NCBI GenBank assembly: GCA_945622055.1
Contig: CALZBV010000023.1
Location: 1 to 17,349, forward strand
Origin: an uncultured Clostridia bacterium
GTDB taxonomy: Bacteria > Bacillota > Clostridia > Lachnospirales > Lachnospiraceae
DNA: 17,349 nucleotides
Reading direction: 5' to 3'
Below, piece by piece: positions 7,539 through 14,931 of this stretch (its first letter is position 1; every line of letters starts with the position of its first letter). Position numbers and translations under genes: made by a program. The notes beneath the pieces were generated by a model, which did no database searches, had not been told where the DNA came from, and saw only the letters and a program-made list of their open reading frames with translations.

Positions 7539-7581
7539 AAAAAGACCTGTAAACCGAAAGAGAAGGTTTACAGGTCTTTTT
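7539..7581. terminator. Bidirectional terminator between convergent genes
   Basis: Arms AAAAAGACCTGTAAACC (7539-7555) and its exact complement (7565-7581) form a 17-bp stem with a 9-base loop. A-run and T-run flanks allow termination in both directions, serving the maturase (+) and the AI-2E-family gene (-). Confidence 0.93.
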
Positions 7582-7588
7582 GGAGGAA

Positions 7589-9052
7589 TTATTTGTTTTT
7601 CTTTTTGGAAGTTTGTTTTGTGCGGACTTCCTTTTTTTTACGGGAGGCAAGTTCGGCAGCCTCCTGTTCTTCAGAGGCACGCTTTTCTTTTTTTCGAATC
7701 TCATCCTGCATGGATTCTGTGAAGCTTGCGGCTTTTATGGTCTCCGGAAGATGGAGACGCTTTGTGAAGGTTGCCTGCTTTCCGTTTGCGGTGTTGTCAC
7801 CGGAAACAGTATAGTGCATTTCGCCGGCTGCGGTATCAACAGAGGTCAGGTCGAGATAACTTATGGTCTCGGTCGGAAGCCCGCGTTGACTCAGACGGTA
7901 ATGTACAAAGCACTGAATCAGGTAATGAATGACTGCAAAAAATGGAACACCGAGAATCATTCCGAGAAAACCGAAGAAACCGCCTCCGATTAAAATCGCT
8001 ACAACTACCATGAGGGCGGAAAGTCCGGTGGAATCTCCTAAAATCTTCGGACCGAGGATGTTTCCGTCAAACTGCTGCAGACAGAGGATAAACAGCACGA
8101 AAACAAATACCTGCTTTATGTTGGTCGGGTCCGACAACAGTACTAAAAGTGCAGAAGGAATCGCACCGATGAACGGACCGAAGAACGGAATGATATTTGT
8201 TACGCCGATGATTACACTGATAAGGAGCGTGTATGGCATCCGAAAAACGGAGAGACCGAGGAAGCACATCATTCCGATAATCAGGGAGTCCAGAAGCTTA
8301 CCGGAAATAAAGCCACCGAAAATCTGGTTACAGCGGGAGGACATATGCACGATTGTGTTTGCAACCTGAGGCTGAAACAGTGCGTAGGTCATTTTTTTTG
8401 CCTTGCCAACATACTTTCTTTTGCTGAAGAGAATATAGACAGAAACAATCAGGCCGACAACAAGGTCCAATACGGTATTGAAAACACCAATCAGACCAAA
8501 TGTAATTCCGGACAGAAGATTGGATATCTTTCCAAGCAGCTGCTCGGTAATAAAGCTTTCAAAGTTTCCCATCATTTTTTCAACCATGGCAGAGAGATTT
8601 TCGTAAAGAGCAGGGTTGTCCTCGAAAAAATGAAGGTTGTAGAACCAGTTCTGCATCGTTTCAACATAGCTGTCAAAGTTAGAAACAAGCTTTGTGATGC
8701 TCTGATAAAGCTCCGGGAGAATCATGGAGAGGAGTGTATAAATCACAACCAGCATGATTGCAAGTGAAATAAAAATCGAGAGCCCGGTGGAAAGATTGCC
8801 TGCAACCCTGTGGGAGAACCGCAGCTTTATGAAGAGGCGGGAAAGCAGCTTGTTGATGAAATTGACAATCGGATTAATCAGGTAAGAAATAACACCGCCG
8901 ATGATGACCGGCAGCAAAATGTTACTGAGGTTTGACAGAAATCCGACAAATTCACGAAAGCGAAAAAACAAAAAGAAGACTAACAGACAGATGGTTGCCG
9001 TACAAATCACAGTTGTAGCCCACCTGAAATAGGTAGAATATTTTTCTTTCAT
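7589..9052 (-). CDS. AI-2E family transporter (PF01594-type membrane protein)
   Basis: 487 residues with the AI-2E/YtvI/PerM family layout: hydrophobic segments near residues 11-31, 43-62 and 87-111, an amphipathic region (~112-185), then about five more segments. These include the conserved GVTNIIPFFGPFIGAIP and NILGPKILGDSTGL motifs and a final GGFFGFLGMILGVPFFAVIHYL. A ~100-residue, Lys/Glu-rich C-terminal tail is predicted to lie in the cytoplasm and is longer than usual. Members export or take up varied small molecules or ions; the autoinducer-2 role is known only for E. coli TqsA and should not be assumed. GGGAGGG lies 6-7 bases before the ATG. It is convergent with the maturase and divergent from the cupin. 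Confidence 0.9.
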   Translation of the reverse strand: MKEKYSTYFRWATTVICTATICLLVFFLFFRFREFVGFLSNLSNILLPVIIGGVISYLINPIVNFINKLLSRLFIKLRFSHRVAGNLSTGLSIFISLAIMLVVIYTLLSMILPELYQSITKLVSNFDSYVETMQNWFYNLHFFEDNPALYENLSAMVEKMMGNFESFITEQLLGKISNLLSGITFGLIGVFNTVLDLVVGLIVSVYILFSKRKYVGKAKKMTYALFQPQVANTIVHMSSRCNQIFGGFISGKLLDSLIIGMMCFLGLSVFRMPYTLLISVIIGVTNIIPFFGPFIGAIPSALLVLLSDPTNIKQVFVFVLFILCLQQFDGNILGPKILGDSTGLSALMVVVAILIGGGFFGFLGMILGVPFFAVIHYLIQCFVHYRLSQRGLPTETISYLDLTSVDTAAGEMHYTVSGDNTANGKQATFTKRLHLPETIKAASFTESMQDEIRKKEKRASEEQEAAELASRKKKEVRTKQTSKKKNK

Positions 9053-9088
9053 GGAACCCTCCCAAGAACAGCATAATCGTATGAATTC

Positions 9089-9117
9089 AGTATAGCATTT
9101 CTTTCGTGATTACGCAA
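9089..9117 (-). promoter_or_regulatory. Sigma-A promoter of the AI-2E-family gene
   Basis: On the minus strand TTGCGT (9112-9117) and TATACT (9089-9094) are 17 bases apart, with an extended -10 TG one base before the -10. It lies about 40 bases upstream of the start codon. Confidence 0.75.
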
Positions 9118-9211
9118 CAAAAACAAAAAAAGAAAGCTGTCAGATTTTAGGGAATGGAACGCCCTTAAATTCTATGCATAAAGTGAAGTATGAGAAAAAA
9201 AGGAGGCAGTA

Positions 9212-9631
9212 ATGAAAGAGCGGGATTGTAACAAATCCAAAGATTACGGACCAAAGCCTTATGTTGCAGATATAGAGCAGCTGACAACGGAGAACACGAA
9301 TTTCCGCACCGCAATCTGGACCGGGTGCCATCTGCAGATGACCGTGATGTGTATTCCGGCCTGCGGCGAAATCGGTCTTGAGGTGCATCCGGACACGGAT
9401 CAGTTTATTCGTATAGAAAGGGGATGTGCAGTCGTAAAAATAGGAAAATGCAGGGAGTGTCCGGATTTTTGCCGAAGCCTGAAGGAGGGAGATGCGGTTT
9501 TTATCCCCGCCGGAATGTGGCACAATGTTATCAATGACGAAAATCTGCCGTTGCAGGTATCGGTTTTTTATGCACCACCGAATCATCCGCGGGGGACGGT
9601 GCATCGCACGAAAATGGATGCAGAGGATTGA
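9212..9631 (+). CDS. Small cupin-domain protein
   Basis: 139 residues forming a single conserved-barrel cupin. Motif 1 is GEIGLEVHPDTDQFIRIERG, with H59 and D61 replacing the usual HxH. Motif 2 is GDAVFIPAGMWHNVIN, with H104. The end, FYAPPNHPRGTVHRTK, resembles clostridial stand-alone cupins. Metal binding and sugar or small-molecule handling are possible, but no substrate can be named. It has eight cysteines, including CRECPDFC (C80, C83, C87) between the two motifs, a cysteine density uncommon for this family. GGAGG lies about 6 bases before the ATG. It is monocistronic by position; a clear promoter was not identified in the 159-base gap upstream. Confidence 0.8.
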   Translation: MKERDCNKSKDYGPKPYVADIEQLTTENTNFRTAIWTGCHLQMTVMCIPACGEIGLEVHPDTDQFIRIERGCAVVKIGKCRECPDFCRSLKEGDAVFIPAGMWHNVINDENLPLQVSVFYAPPNHPRGTVHRTKMDAED

Positions 9632-9677
9632 CGGTGTCTGAAAGCCGGTGGGAAGTGACGCGAAAACAGGAAATTAC

Positions 9678-9706
9678 TTGAAAAAAGAGGGAAGAGTTGC
9701 TATACT
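9678..9706 (+). promoter_or_regulatory. Sigma-A promoter of the repeat-protein/FapA/HD-GYP operon
   Basis: TTGAAA (9678-9683) and TATACT (9701-9706) with a 17-base spacer and an extended -10 TG (GTTGCTATACT). Predicted start of transcription is near 9713, giving a ~60-base leader that contains a 7-bp hairpin, CGTTTCT/AGAAACG (9735-9741/9748-9754), just upstream of the ribosome site. Confidence 0.8.
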
Positions 9707-9775
9707 TGATTTAATAGGGTAATGTGTGAGAAAACGTTTCTACCGGGAGAAACGCATGGAAACGGGAGGTGTAGT

Positions 9776-11080
9776 ATGGATGAGCTTGCAGATATGAGAA
9801 TGGTTTTAGAGGGGCTGAATCAAAGTGAGTACGAGCAGGAATTGCAGAATTGTATTGCTTTGGGGGGCAATGAGGTGTTTTTACGAAGCAGCGGCTTTGA
9901 CGAGACACAGCTTGCGGAAATCAGAAAGGGTCTGGAAGAAGGACTTGATATTTTACGGTATGCGAACCCGGAATACCCGTGGTTTCTGATGGAAACCATC
10001 CGGGAGGGCCTTTTGCTTCATGTGCCTACAGGTGAATATGCAAAACTTTATGACTGGCAGCAGTTGCAGGAAATCATTGCGGGATGCCGGGAAGGACTGG
10101 AGGTTCGTGTGTATCTGAATCCAAAGCTGGATGCAGCTTCCATGCGGGAAATCCGCCTTGCGCTTTCCGAGGGGCTTCCGATAGAGCCTTTCGTAAAGCC
10201 GGAGTTTGATTATATGCAGCTGCACCAGCTTCGCAGAGGACTTCAGGACGGACTTCCGGTTGAGATTTTTGCTCAGCCGGAATTAAACTGTGTGATTATG
10301 CGCGAAATCCGAAAGGGACTGGAATACCAGGTGGATGTGCTCTGGCTTGCGAAGCTTGGATATGACGGGGACATTCTGCGGGAATACCGGAAAGGTAAGC
10401 TGACCGGAGTGGAGCTTACAAAATATATTGCTGAGGGCTATGGTGCAAAACAACTGGAGGTCATCCGGGACGCACTGAGCAACAGAGTGAAAATTGAACC
10501 GTATCTGACCCGGCAGCTTTTGGGTACACAGCTGGAGCAGATTGTACTTGGGTTAAAGAACAGGATTTCCGTTGATACTTATGCGAAGGAGTGTTTTGAC
10601 TGGAAGCAGATGAAAGAAATCCGGTTAGGTCTGGAACAGGGGCTTGATACCTCGGTATATACGGATCCGCTGTATACGGCGGAACAGATGAAGGAAGTGC
10701 GTCTGGGGCTGGAACAGGGAATGGATGTCAGCGGTTTTGCAAAATATCGTTATTCGGCAAAACGAATGAGGGCAATCCGGACAGGGAACGGCAGGGAAGC
10801 ATCGAACAGATGGATGGAACGTTTCATTACGGAGGAGGAACGGAATAACTTTGGTGAGGACCAGACAGAACAGATTATTCTGGGGCTGGGTTCGGGAATC
10901 GATGTCAATTTGTATGCGGATACAAGATTTTCTGCAAAGCAGATGGAACAGATTCGTCTGGCGCTGGAGGAGAAGCTGGACCCTGCACCGCTTCTGATGC
11001 ATTGTCTGCGGCCAAAGGAAATGGAGGAAATCAGAAGAAAGCTACGGATGGAAAAGAATGAGGACGTTCAGGCAGGTTAG
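9776..11080 (+). CDS. Protein of unknown function built from ~15 tandem 26-residue repeats
   Basis: 434 residues, no recognised family. From residue 41 to the end it consists of about 15 tandem units, nearly all exactly 26 residues long (unit 2 has 25; unit 12, 33). The consensus is aromatic/hydrophobic at 1, Met/Leu at 6, E-I-R at 8-10, G-L or A-L at 12-13, G-L-D at 16-18 and Tyr/Phe at 22. Typical units begin FDWKQMKEIRLGLEQGLD and YTAEQMKEVRLGLEQGMD. The pattern suggests a helical solenoid used for protein binding. No signal peptide or membrane segment is seen. Start ATG 9776 follows GGGAGG by 6 bases; an upstream in-frame ATG at 9722 would read through the leader hairpin and lacks a ribosome site. 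It is first in an operon with FapA and HD-GYP genes. Confidence 0.8.
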   Translation: MDELADMRMVLEGLNQSEYEQELQNCIALGGNEVFLRSSGFDETQLAEIRKGLEEGLDILRYANPEYPWFLMETIREGLLLHVPTGEYAKLYDWQQLQEIIAGCREGLEVRVYLNPKLDAASMREIRLALSEGLPIEPFVKPEFDYMQLHQLRRGLQDGLPVEIFAQPELNCVIMREIRKGLEYQVDVLWLAKLGYDGDILREYRKGKLTGVELTKYIAEGYGAKQLEVIRDALSNRVKIEPYLTRQLLGTQLEQIVLGLKNRISVDTYAKECFDWKQMKEIRLGLEQGLDTSVYTDPLYTAEQMKEVRLGLEQGMDVSGFAKYRYSAKRMRAIRTGNGREASNRWMERFITEEERNNFGEDQTEQIILGLGSGIDVNLYADTRFSAKQMEQIRLALEEKLDPAPLLMHCLRPKEMEEIRRKLRMEKNEDVQAG

Positions 11081-11097
11081 TCCGGACAGGGGGGAGC

Positions 11098-12504
11098 ATG
11101 GCAGAGGAAAGAATACAGGAAACGGTAGGTTTTAATAAAAGCAGGGCATTCCGGATACGTATGTCCGAGGATTCCATGTCTGCCTGGGTAAGACAGGAGC
11201 CGTTGTCGGACGGGAGTGTGCCGAGCGCGGAGGATCTGCGGAATGCGCTTCGTGAGGCAGGAATCCAACAGGGAATCCAGACAGAACAATTGAACAAAAT
11301 TGTTGCCGGCCGCTTGTACTATACGGAATATGAGGTGGCAAAGGGACGTCCGGCTATAGACGGTGTGGACGGGGCTTACGAGTTTCTGGTGGACACGCAT
11401 GCAAAAGCGAAGCCGGTTGAACTTCCGGACGGGACGGTAGATTACACAAACATGGAGCTGTTTGTGCCGGTTACCAAAGGACAGCTTCTTGTAAAATATC
11501 ATCCGGCGACATCCGGCTGCTTTGGCTTTATGATTACCGGAAAACTGATTAATCCAAAGCGCGGAAAAGACCTTCCGCCATTGCGTGGAAAGGGATTTGA
11601 GCTTTCGGAGGATAAAACCGAGTACCGTGCGGCTTACGACGGCTGTATTGATTACCGGAACGGAGAGCTCACGATTTCGCGTGTATTTACCGTGGACGGC
11701 GATTTGGATATGACGGTTGGAAACATTCATTTTTCCGGAGATGTTGAGATTAAAGGGGATGTTGCCAGAGGAATGCTGATTGAGGCCGGGGGCACGGTTG
11801 TGATTGGCGGGCATGTAGGCGCAGCTACGATTGAAGCGGGCGGTGACGTTATCCTAAAGGGCGGAATGCAGGGGGACGGAAGCGGAACAATCAAGGCAGG
11901 CGGGAGAGTCGAGGGAAAGTTTGTTGAATCAGCCAGTGTTGCCTGCGGCGGAGATTTTACAGCAAATTATGTACTGAACTGCAAACTGAATGTTATGGGA
12001 AAGGTTCATATTTCAGGACGGGAAGGCGCTATTATCGGTGGCAGTGTGCAGGGGATGCTTGGCATTAATGCTGCACAAATCGGGAATGAGGCGCAGCTTT
12101 CAACGATGCTGATTGCCGGACCGGGAGACGAAATAAACGATAAGCTGATTGAGCTGAAAAAGACGCTTCGGAAAACGGATGAAGAAATCAGCATTCTGCA
12201 AAAGGGAAAGCAGCAGATCGAGAATGCCTTGCCGATGGTGCAGGAGAGAAACCGCCTGCTCTATGATAAGGCGGTGCAGGCACTCGCAATGAAGCAGGCA
12301 GAGCGGGAGGAGGCCCTGGCTCAGGAACGTCTCCTGTCAGAACAGCTGCTGGAATCGCAAAATGCAAAAATTGTTGTCCGGGGTACCGTATATCCGGGTG
12401 TTATGGCACAGATTGCGTTAAAGAAGGTTGCAATTGACCAGCTTCTGAATAATGTCTGCATGCTGTACATGGACGAACGTGCCGTTGTGATGCAGAATTT
12501 TTAG
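11098..12504 (+). CDS. FapA/DUF342 family protein
   Basis: 468 residues. After a variable N-terminal ~110 residues it shows the FapA (PF03961) pattern: YDGCIDYRNGELTISRVFTVDGDLDMTVGNIHF, then glycine- and valine-rich short strands repeating GD(V/I)..G.V.A....AGG, expected to form a right-handed beta-helix (~200-340). This is followed by a charged coiled coil (~350-420) and a short C-terminal beta segment. FapA proteins are linked to flagellar assembly and polar localisation in Vibrio; in Clostridia their role is uncharacterised. A run of G (GGGGGGAG) precedes the ATG. It lies 17 bases after the repeat-protein gene and 14 before the HD-GYP gene, so the three are almost certainly co-transcribed. 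Confidence 0.85.
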   Translation: MAEERIQETVGFNKSRAFRIRMSEDSMSAWVRQEPLSDGSVPSAEDLRNALREAGIQQGIQTEQLNKIVAGRLYYTEYEVAKGRPAIDGVDGAYEFLVDTHAKAKPVELPDGTVDYTNMELFVPVTKGQLLVKYHPATSGCFGFMITGKLINPKRGKDLPPLRGKGFELSEDKTEYRAAYDGCIDYRNGELTISRVFTVDGDLDMTVGNIHFSGDVEIKGDVARGMLIEAGGTVVIGGHVGAATIEAGGDVILKGGMQGDGSGTIKAGGRVEGKFVESASVACGGDFTANYVLNCKLNVMGKVHISGREGAIIGGSVQGMLGINAAQIGNEAQLSTMLIAGPGDEINDKLIELKKTLRKTDEEISILQKGKQQIENALPMVQERNRLLYDKAVQALAMKQAEREEALAQERLLSEQLLESQNAKIVVRGTVYPGVMAQIALKKVAIDQLLNNVCMLYMDERAVVMQNF

Positions 12505-12518
12505 AAGGAGGACCGGGC

Positions 12519-13151
12519 ATGAGAGAAAATCAAAAAGTAATAGAAACAATCCTGATGCTGGTCGGCTACCGCCAGGAAGAGATTACGGAGCATTCGCGCA
12601 GGGTAAGTGCTTGTACAAGGCTGTTGCTTTCCGGGGCAGAGGAGGTCTTTCCGGAGGTTTCTCTTACCGAGGAGAGGAAAAACTGTATTGCAGTCTGTGC
12701 ACTTTTGCATGACCTTGGAAAAGGAGCCCTTTGCGACTGTGGCTTACTTCAGAAAAGGAAACCGTCCGAGAAGGAAAAGGAGTATTACTATACGCATACC
12801 GTGCGGGGAGAGGAAATGGCAGAAACGCTTTCCCTTTTGCTGGATGCGGACTATGTGGAATGTTTGAAGGATATATGCCGTTATCATCATGAGCGATATG
12901 ACGGCAGAGGATATCCGGATGGTCTTTTGGGCGAAGAAATACCGTTTGCGGCACAGGTGGTTGGACTTGCGGATGCTTTTGACGAATTGGTGAGTGAGCG
13001 CTTTTACAAGCATGCTTACTCCTGCAATGACGCAATCGGAAAAATCGTTCATGGGGAACGCGGTATTTTTTCCTCTCGTCTGATTGGCTGTTTTTTGCGG
13101 AAAAAGGAGGAGCTGATTCAGGTTGTAACGGAATGGGAGAGCCTGTCTTAG
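12519..13151 (+). CDS. Stand-alone HD-GYP domain protein, probable c-di-GMP phosphodiesterase
   Basis: 210 residues, essentially only an HD-GYP domain. It has H and R in EHSRRV near residue 25, LLHDLGK (H64, D65), THTVRGEEM for the next metal histidine, the canonical YHHERYDGRGYPDGL (HH123-124, GYP131-133), EEIPFAAQVVGLADAFDELVSERFYK with the conserved Asp, and a final segment where families usually have FDP. All signature residues for c-di-GMP hydrolysis are present, and no receiver or sensor domain is attached, so input must come from a partner protein. AAGGAGG lies 8 bases before the ATG. Its position between FapA and a membrane-anchored protein suggests c-di-GMP control of that operon's process. 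Confidence 0.88.
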   Translation: MRENQKVIETILMLVGYRQEEITEHSRRVSACTRLLLSGAEEVFPEVSLTEERKNCIAVCALLHDLGKGALCDCGLLQKRKPSEKEKEYYYTHTVRGEEMAETLSLLLDADYVECLKDICRYHHERYDGRGYPDGLLGEEIPFAAQVVGLADAFDELVSERFYKHAYSCNDAIGKIVHGERGIFSSRLIGCFLRKKEELIQVVTEWESLS

Positions 13152-13161
13152 GAGGAAAGCT

Positions 13162-13395
13162 ATGTTACGCACGATTTGGAATACGCTGAGGGATGGCGAT
13201 GCGAAGGTAAAGGGCTATCTGATTTCGGTGTTTGTGCTTGGACTTGCGACCCTTGCACTGTTGCTGGGAGCTATTTTTATGAATTCTCTTCTGCTTGGAG
13301 TGATGGCAATTCTGGCAGCTGTCATCGCGATTGCCGTGATGAGCAACATGAAGCTTACGACGGCAAAGGCAGGAAATTCGGGAAGAAAAAAGTAG
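13162..13395 (+). CDS. Small two-helix membrane protein, apparent N-terminal part of a gene split by TAG
   Basis: 77 residues with GGAGG 6-7 bases before the ATG. After a basic N-terminus (MLRTIWNTLRDGDAKVKG) there are two hydrophobic segments (~19-40 and ~44-61) and a basic tail ending SGRKK before TAG at 13393-13395. The same frame continues without another stop through a Lys/Gln- and Glu/Asp-rich linker into the next ORF, up to 14256. The full product would therefore be a membrane-anchored protein of about 364 residues with a cytoplasmic domain. I read this piece as the anchor half of one ancestral gene. Whether it is now expressed as a separate peptide is unknown. Confidence 0.7.
   Translation: MLRTIWNTLRDGDAKVKGYLISVFVLGLATLALLLGAIFMNSLLLGVMAILAAVIAIAVMSNMKLTTAKAGNSGRKK
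13393..13395 (+). other. In-frame amber codon splitting one continuous reading frame
   Basis: TAG lies between the codons for SGRKK and NTATTSAKGE; a single base change to AAG or CAG would restore one frame from 13162 to 14256. TAG also ends many intact genes here (maturase, FapA, the 12519 HD-GYP gene, the Re-citrate-synthase-like gene, the GntR gene), so general amber recoding is unlikely. A recent nonsense mutation or a sequencing error is the simplest reading. Confidence 0.75.
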
Positions 13396-13503
13396 AATAC
13401 GGCGACAACCTCTGCGAAAGGGGAAGCAACCTCCGGAAAAAGGAAACAACAACCGGAGGCAGAGCCGTACGATGCGGAAGAGGAGGAGTCTGAGGACGAG
13501 GAC

Positions 13504-14256
13504 ATGCTTGCTTCCATGACGGAGGAAAAGCTGAATCAGCTGTTTGTAAAATATAAGGTGAAGCAGGAGCATGTTCCGGTTATACTGGACTTATGTGTGT
13601 CGGAACGGGTAAAGCAGTGTCCCGGGTTTGCCTGGCTGGATAAAAACAATTTTAAGCTTTTATTGATTGATTCCAAAACCAGACTGATTGAGCGGGATAC
13701 CTTCTTTCTGCAGAAGATTAAGGTGGAACGAGGGATTTCGGCAAGGGCGTCTTTGGAATATCCGGAGCTTCGTGACACGGTGCTGATGAAAAAACTGTTT
13801 ACGCCCTATTTACCGCGGTATCATAAAAAGGAAATCGGCGGAAGAAGTGTACTGTTTAAGAACCTGTATGTACTCGGGGAGGATATGAAATTTACCTCGG
13901 GAAGTGTAAGATCGCTGTTAAAGCTTCTTCCGGTTCGGATTGAGTTAAGTGAGCGCAGAATGGAGGAAAGCAGTGTAAGTGCATATTACAAGGAACTGTT
14001 TACGGTGTCCTTTTTATGGAAGGACGGAATTTATACGCTGGATGAATTCCGGGAAAGGCTTGAAAAAATCCTAAAGGATATGGTGGATGCGGATATTCCG
14101 TATGCGGAATTTGAACAGAATTTGTCGGAAATGATTTCTGACGGCCTGCTTCCGATGGAATATCGTGATTATGCGTACCGTCTGCGGGAAAAGAAAAACA
14201 AACCGCAGGAAAAAGAAGGAAAGAAAGGACTGTTTGGAAAAAAGAAAGGGAAGTAG
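13504..14256 (+). CDS. Protein of unknown function, apparent C-terminal cytoplasmic part of the split gene
   Basis: 250 residues from ATG 13504, no recognised family. Visible parts are an N-terminal helical start (MTEEKLNQLFVKYKVKQEHV), a central mixed alpha/beta region, a helical stretch near 150-220 (YKELFTVSFLW, LDEFRERLEKILKDM) and a basic C-terminus rich in Lys (KKGLFGKKKGK). The frame is open upstream to the TAG at 13393, and the 36 codons between encode an acidic linker with no well-spaced ribosome site before ATG 13504 (the nearest GGAGG is about 15 bases away). This suggests the ORF is the soluble domain of the membrane protein upstream rather than an independent gene. It ends the FapA/HD-GYP cluster. 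Confidence 0.65.
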   Translation: MLASMTEEKLNQLFVKYKVKQEHVPVILDLCVSERVKQCPGFAWLDKNNFKLLLIDSKTRLIERDTFFLQKIKVERGISARASLEYPELRDTVLMKKLFTPYLPRYHKKEIGGRSVLFKNLYVLGEDMKFTSGSVRSLLKLLPVRIELSERRMEESSVSAYYKELFTVSFLWKDGIYTLDEFRERLEKILKDMVDADIPYAEFEQNLSEMISDGLLPMEYRDYAYRLREKKNKPQEKEGKKGLFGKKKGK

Positions 14257-14342
14257 GCTGAAAACGGACCGAAGAAAAGCGGAGGGCTCAGCAAGAAAAA
14301 CAGGATAAATTTGAAATTAAGCAGAAGAAAGAGGAGATTGTC

Positions 14343-14822
14343 ATGGTAGCAGAGGATTTTATTCGTTTCACAATGGGAAAGCAGAAGCATATTGCATTGA
14401 TTGCACACGATGGAAAGAAGCAGGAACTGATTGCCTGGTGCGAGAGAAATAAGGAGCTTTTGCAGAAGCACTTTCTGTGTGGTACCGGAACGACCGCACG
14501 GCTGATTGCCGAGAAAACCGGGCTCCCGGTAAAGGGCTACAACAGCGGACCGCTCGGTGGTGACCAGCAGATTGGCTCCCGCATCGTGGAAGGAAGTATC
14601 GATTTTGTAATCTTTTTCTGGGATCCGCTCGAAGCACAGCCGCACGATCCGGATGTAAAGGCGTTGCTGCGTATTGCACTGGTTTATGATATACCGATTG
14701 CAAATAATCTGGCAACAGCAGACTTTTTATTGCATTCGAGCTACATGGATGAGGAATATGAGCGCAAGGTGGAAAATTACAACAAAACGATTGCGGAGAG
14801 ACTTGAAAAGTTCGGAAAATAA
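14343..14822 (+). CDS. mgsA: Methylglyoxal synthase
   Basis: 159 residues matching the whole family (E. coli 152). MgsA converts dihydroxyacetone phosphate to methylglyoxal and phosphate, a bypass used when phosphorylated sugars accumulate. The catalytic Asp lies in SGPLGGDQQIG (D74, equivalent to E. coli Asp71) and the conserved His in AQPHDPDVKALLRIA (H101, equivalent to His98). GTGTTA and the phosphate-binding residues near 47-52 are present. AGAGGAGA precedes the ATG by 6-7 bases. It follows the split gene by 86 bases with no clear terminator between, so it may be read from the upstream operon; no convincing separate promoter was seen. Confidence 0.95.
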   Translation: MVAEDFIRFTMGKQKHIALIAHDGKKQELIAWCERNKELLQKHFLCGTGTTARLIAEKTGLPVKGYNSGPLGGDQQIGSRIVEGSIDFVIFFWDPLEAQPHDPDVKALLRIALVYDIPIANNLATADFLLHSSYMDEEYERKVENYNKTIAERLEKFGK

Positions 14823-14853
14823 AGTGCTCTGAAGGGAAAAATGAAAGTGTGTC

Positions 14854-14882
14854 TTGACAATGCATGTATAATTGTATACAAT
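14854..14882 (+). promoter_or_regulatory. Sigma-A promoter of the Re-citrate-synthase-like gene
   Basis: TTGACA (14854-14859) and TACAAT (14877-14882) with a 17-base spacer. The -10 lies inside a perfect palindrome, which makes repression by a dimeric regulator likely. Confidence 0.82.
14871..14882. promoter_or_regulatory. Perfect 12-bp palindrome, putative GntR operator
   Basis: ATTGTATACAAT is its own reverse complement and covers the -10 element. The GTATAC centre and the TNGT..ACNA outline resemble operators of FadR/FCD-type GntR regulators, and such a regulator is encoded two genes downstream. A partial TGTATA half-site (14865-14870) lies just upstream. Confidence 0.65.
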
Positions 14883-14931
14883 AAGTCAGGATAAGAACAC
14901 GGAAGTGTGAGTAAGAAGGAGTGTGAATTTC

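Noticed and set aside
7589..9052. Assigning the AI-2E family protein to quorum sensing
   Set aside because: The family name comes from one E. coli member; no luxS or lsr gene is nearby and members transport varied substrates.
9731..9754. TTTCTACCGGG in the leader of the repeat-protein operon, reminiscent of part of a purine riboswitch
   Set aside because: The rest of the aptamer (P1, P3 and the conserved loops) is absent, and the whole leader is only about 60 bases; the segment is explained by a 7-bp hairpin.
13393..13395. TAG as a recoded sense codon (pyrrolysine or general amber suppression)
   Set aside because: TAG ends several intact genes in the window and no suppressor machinery is visible; a nonsense mutation or error is simpler.
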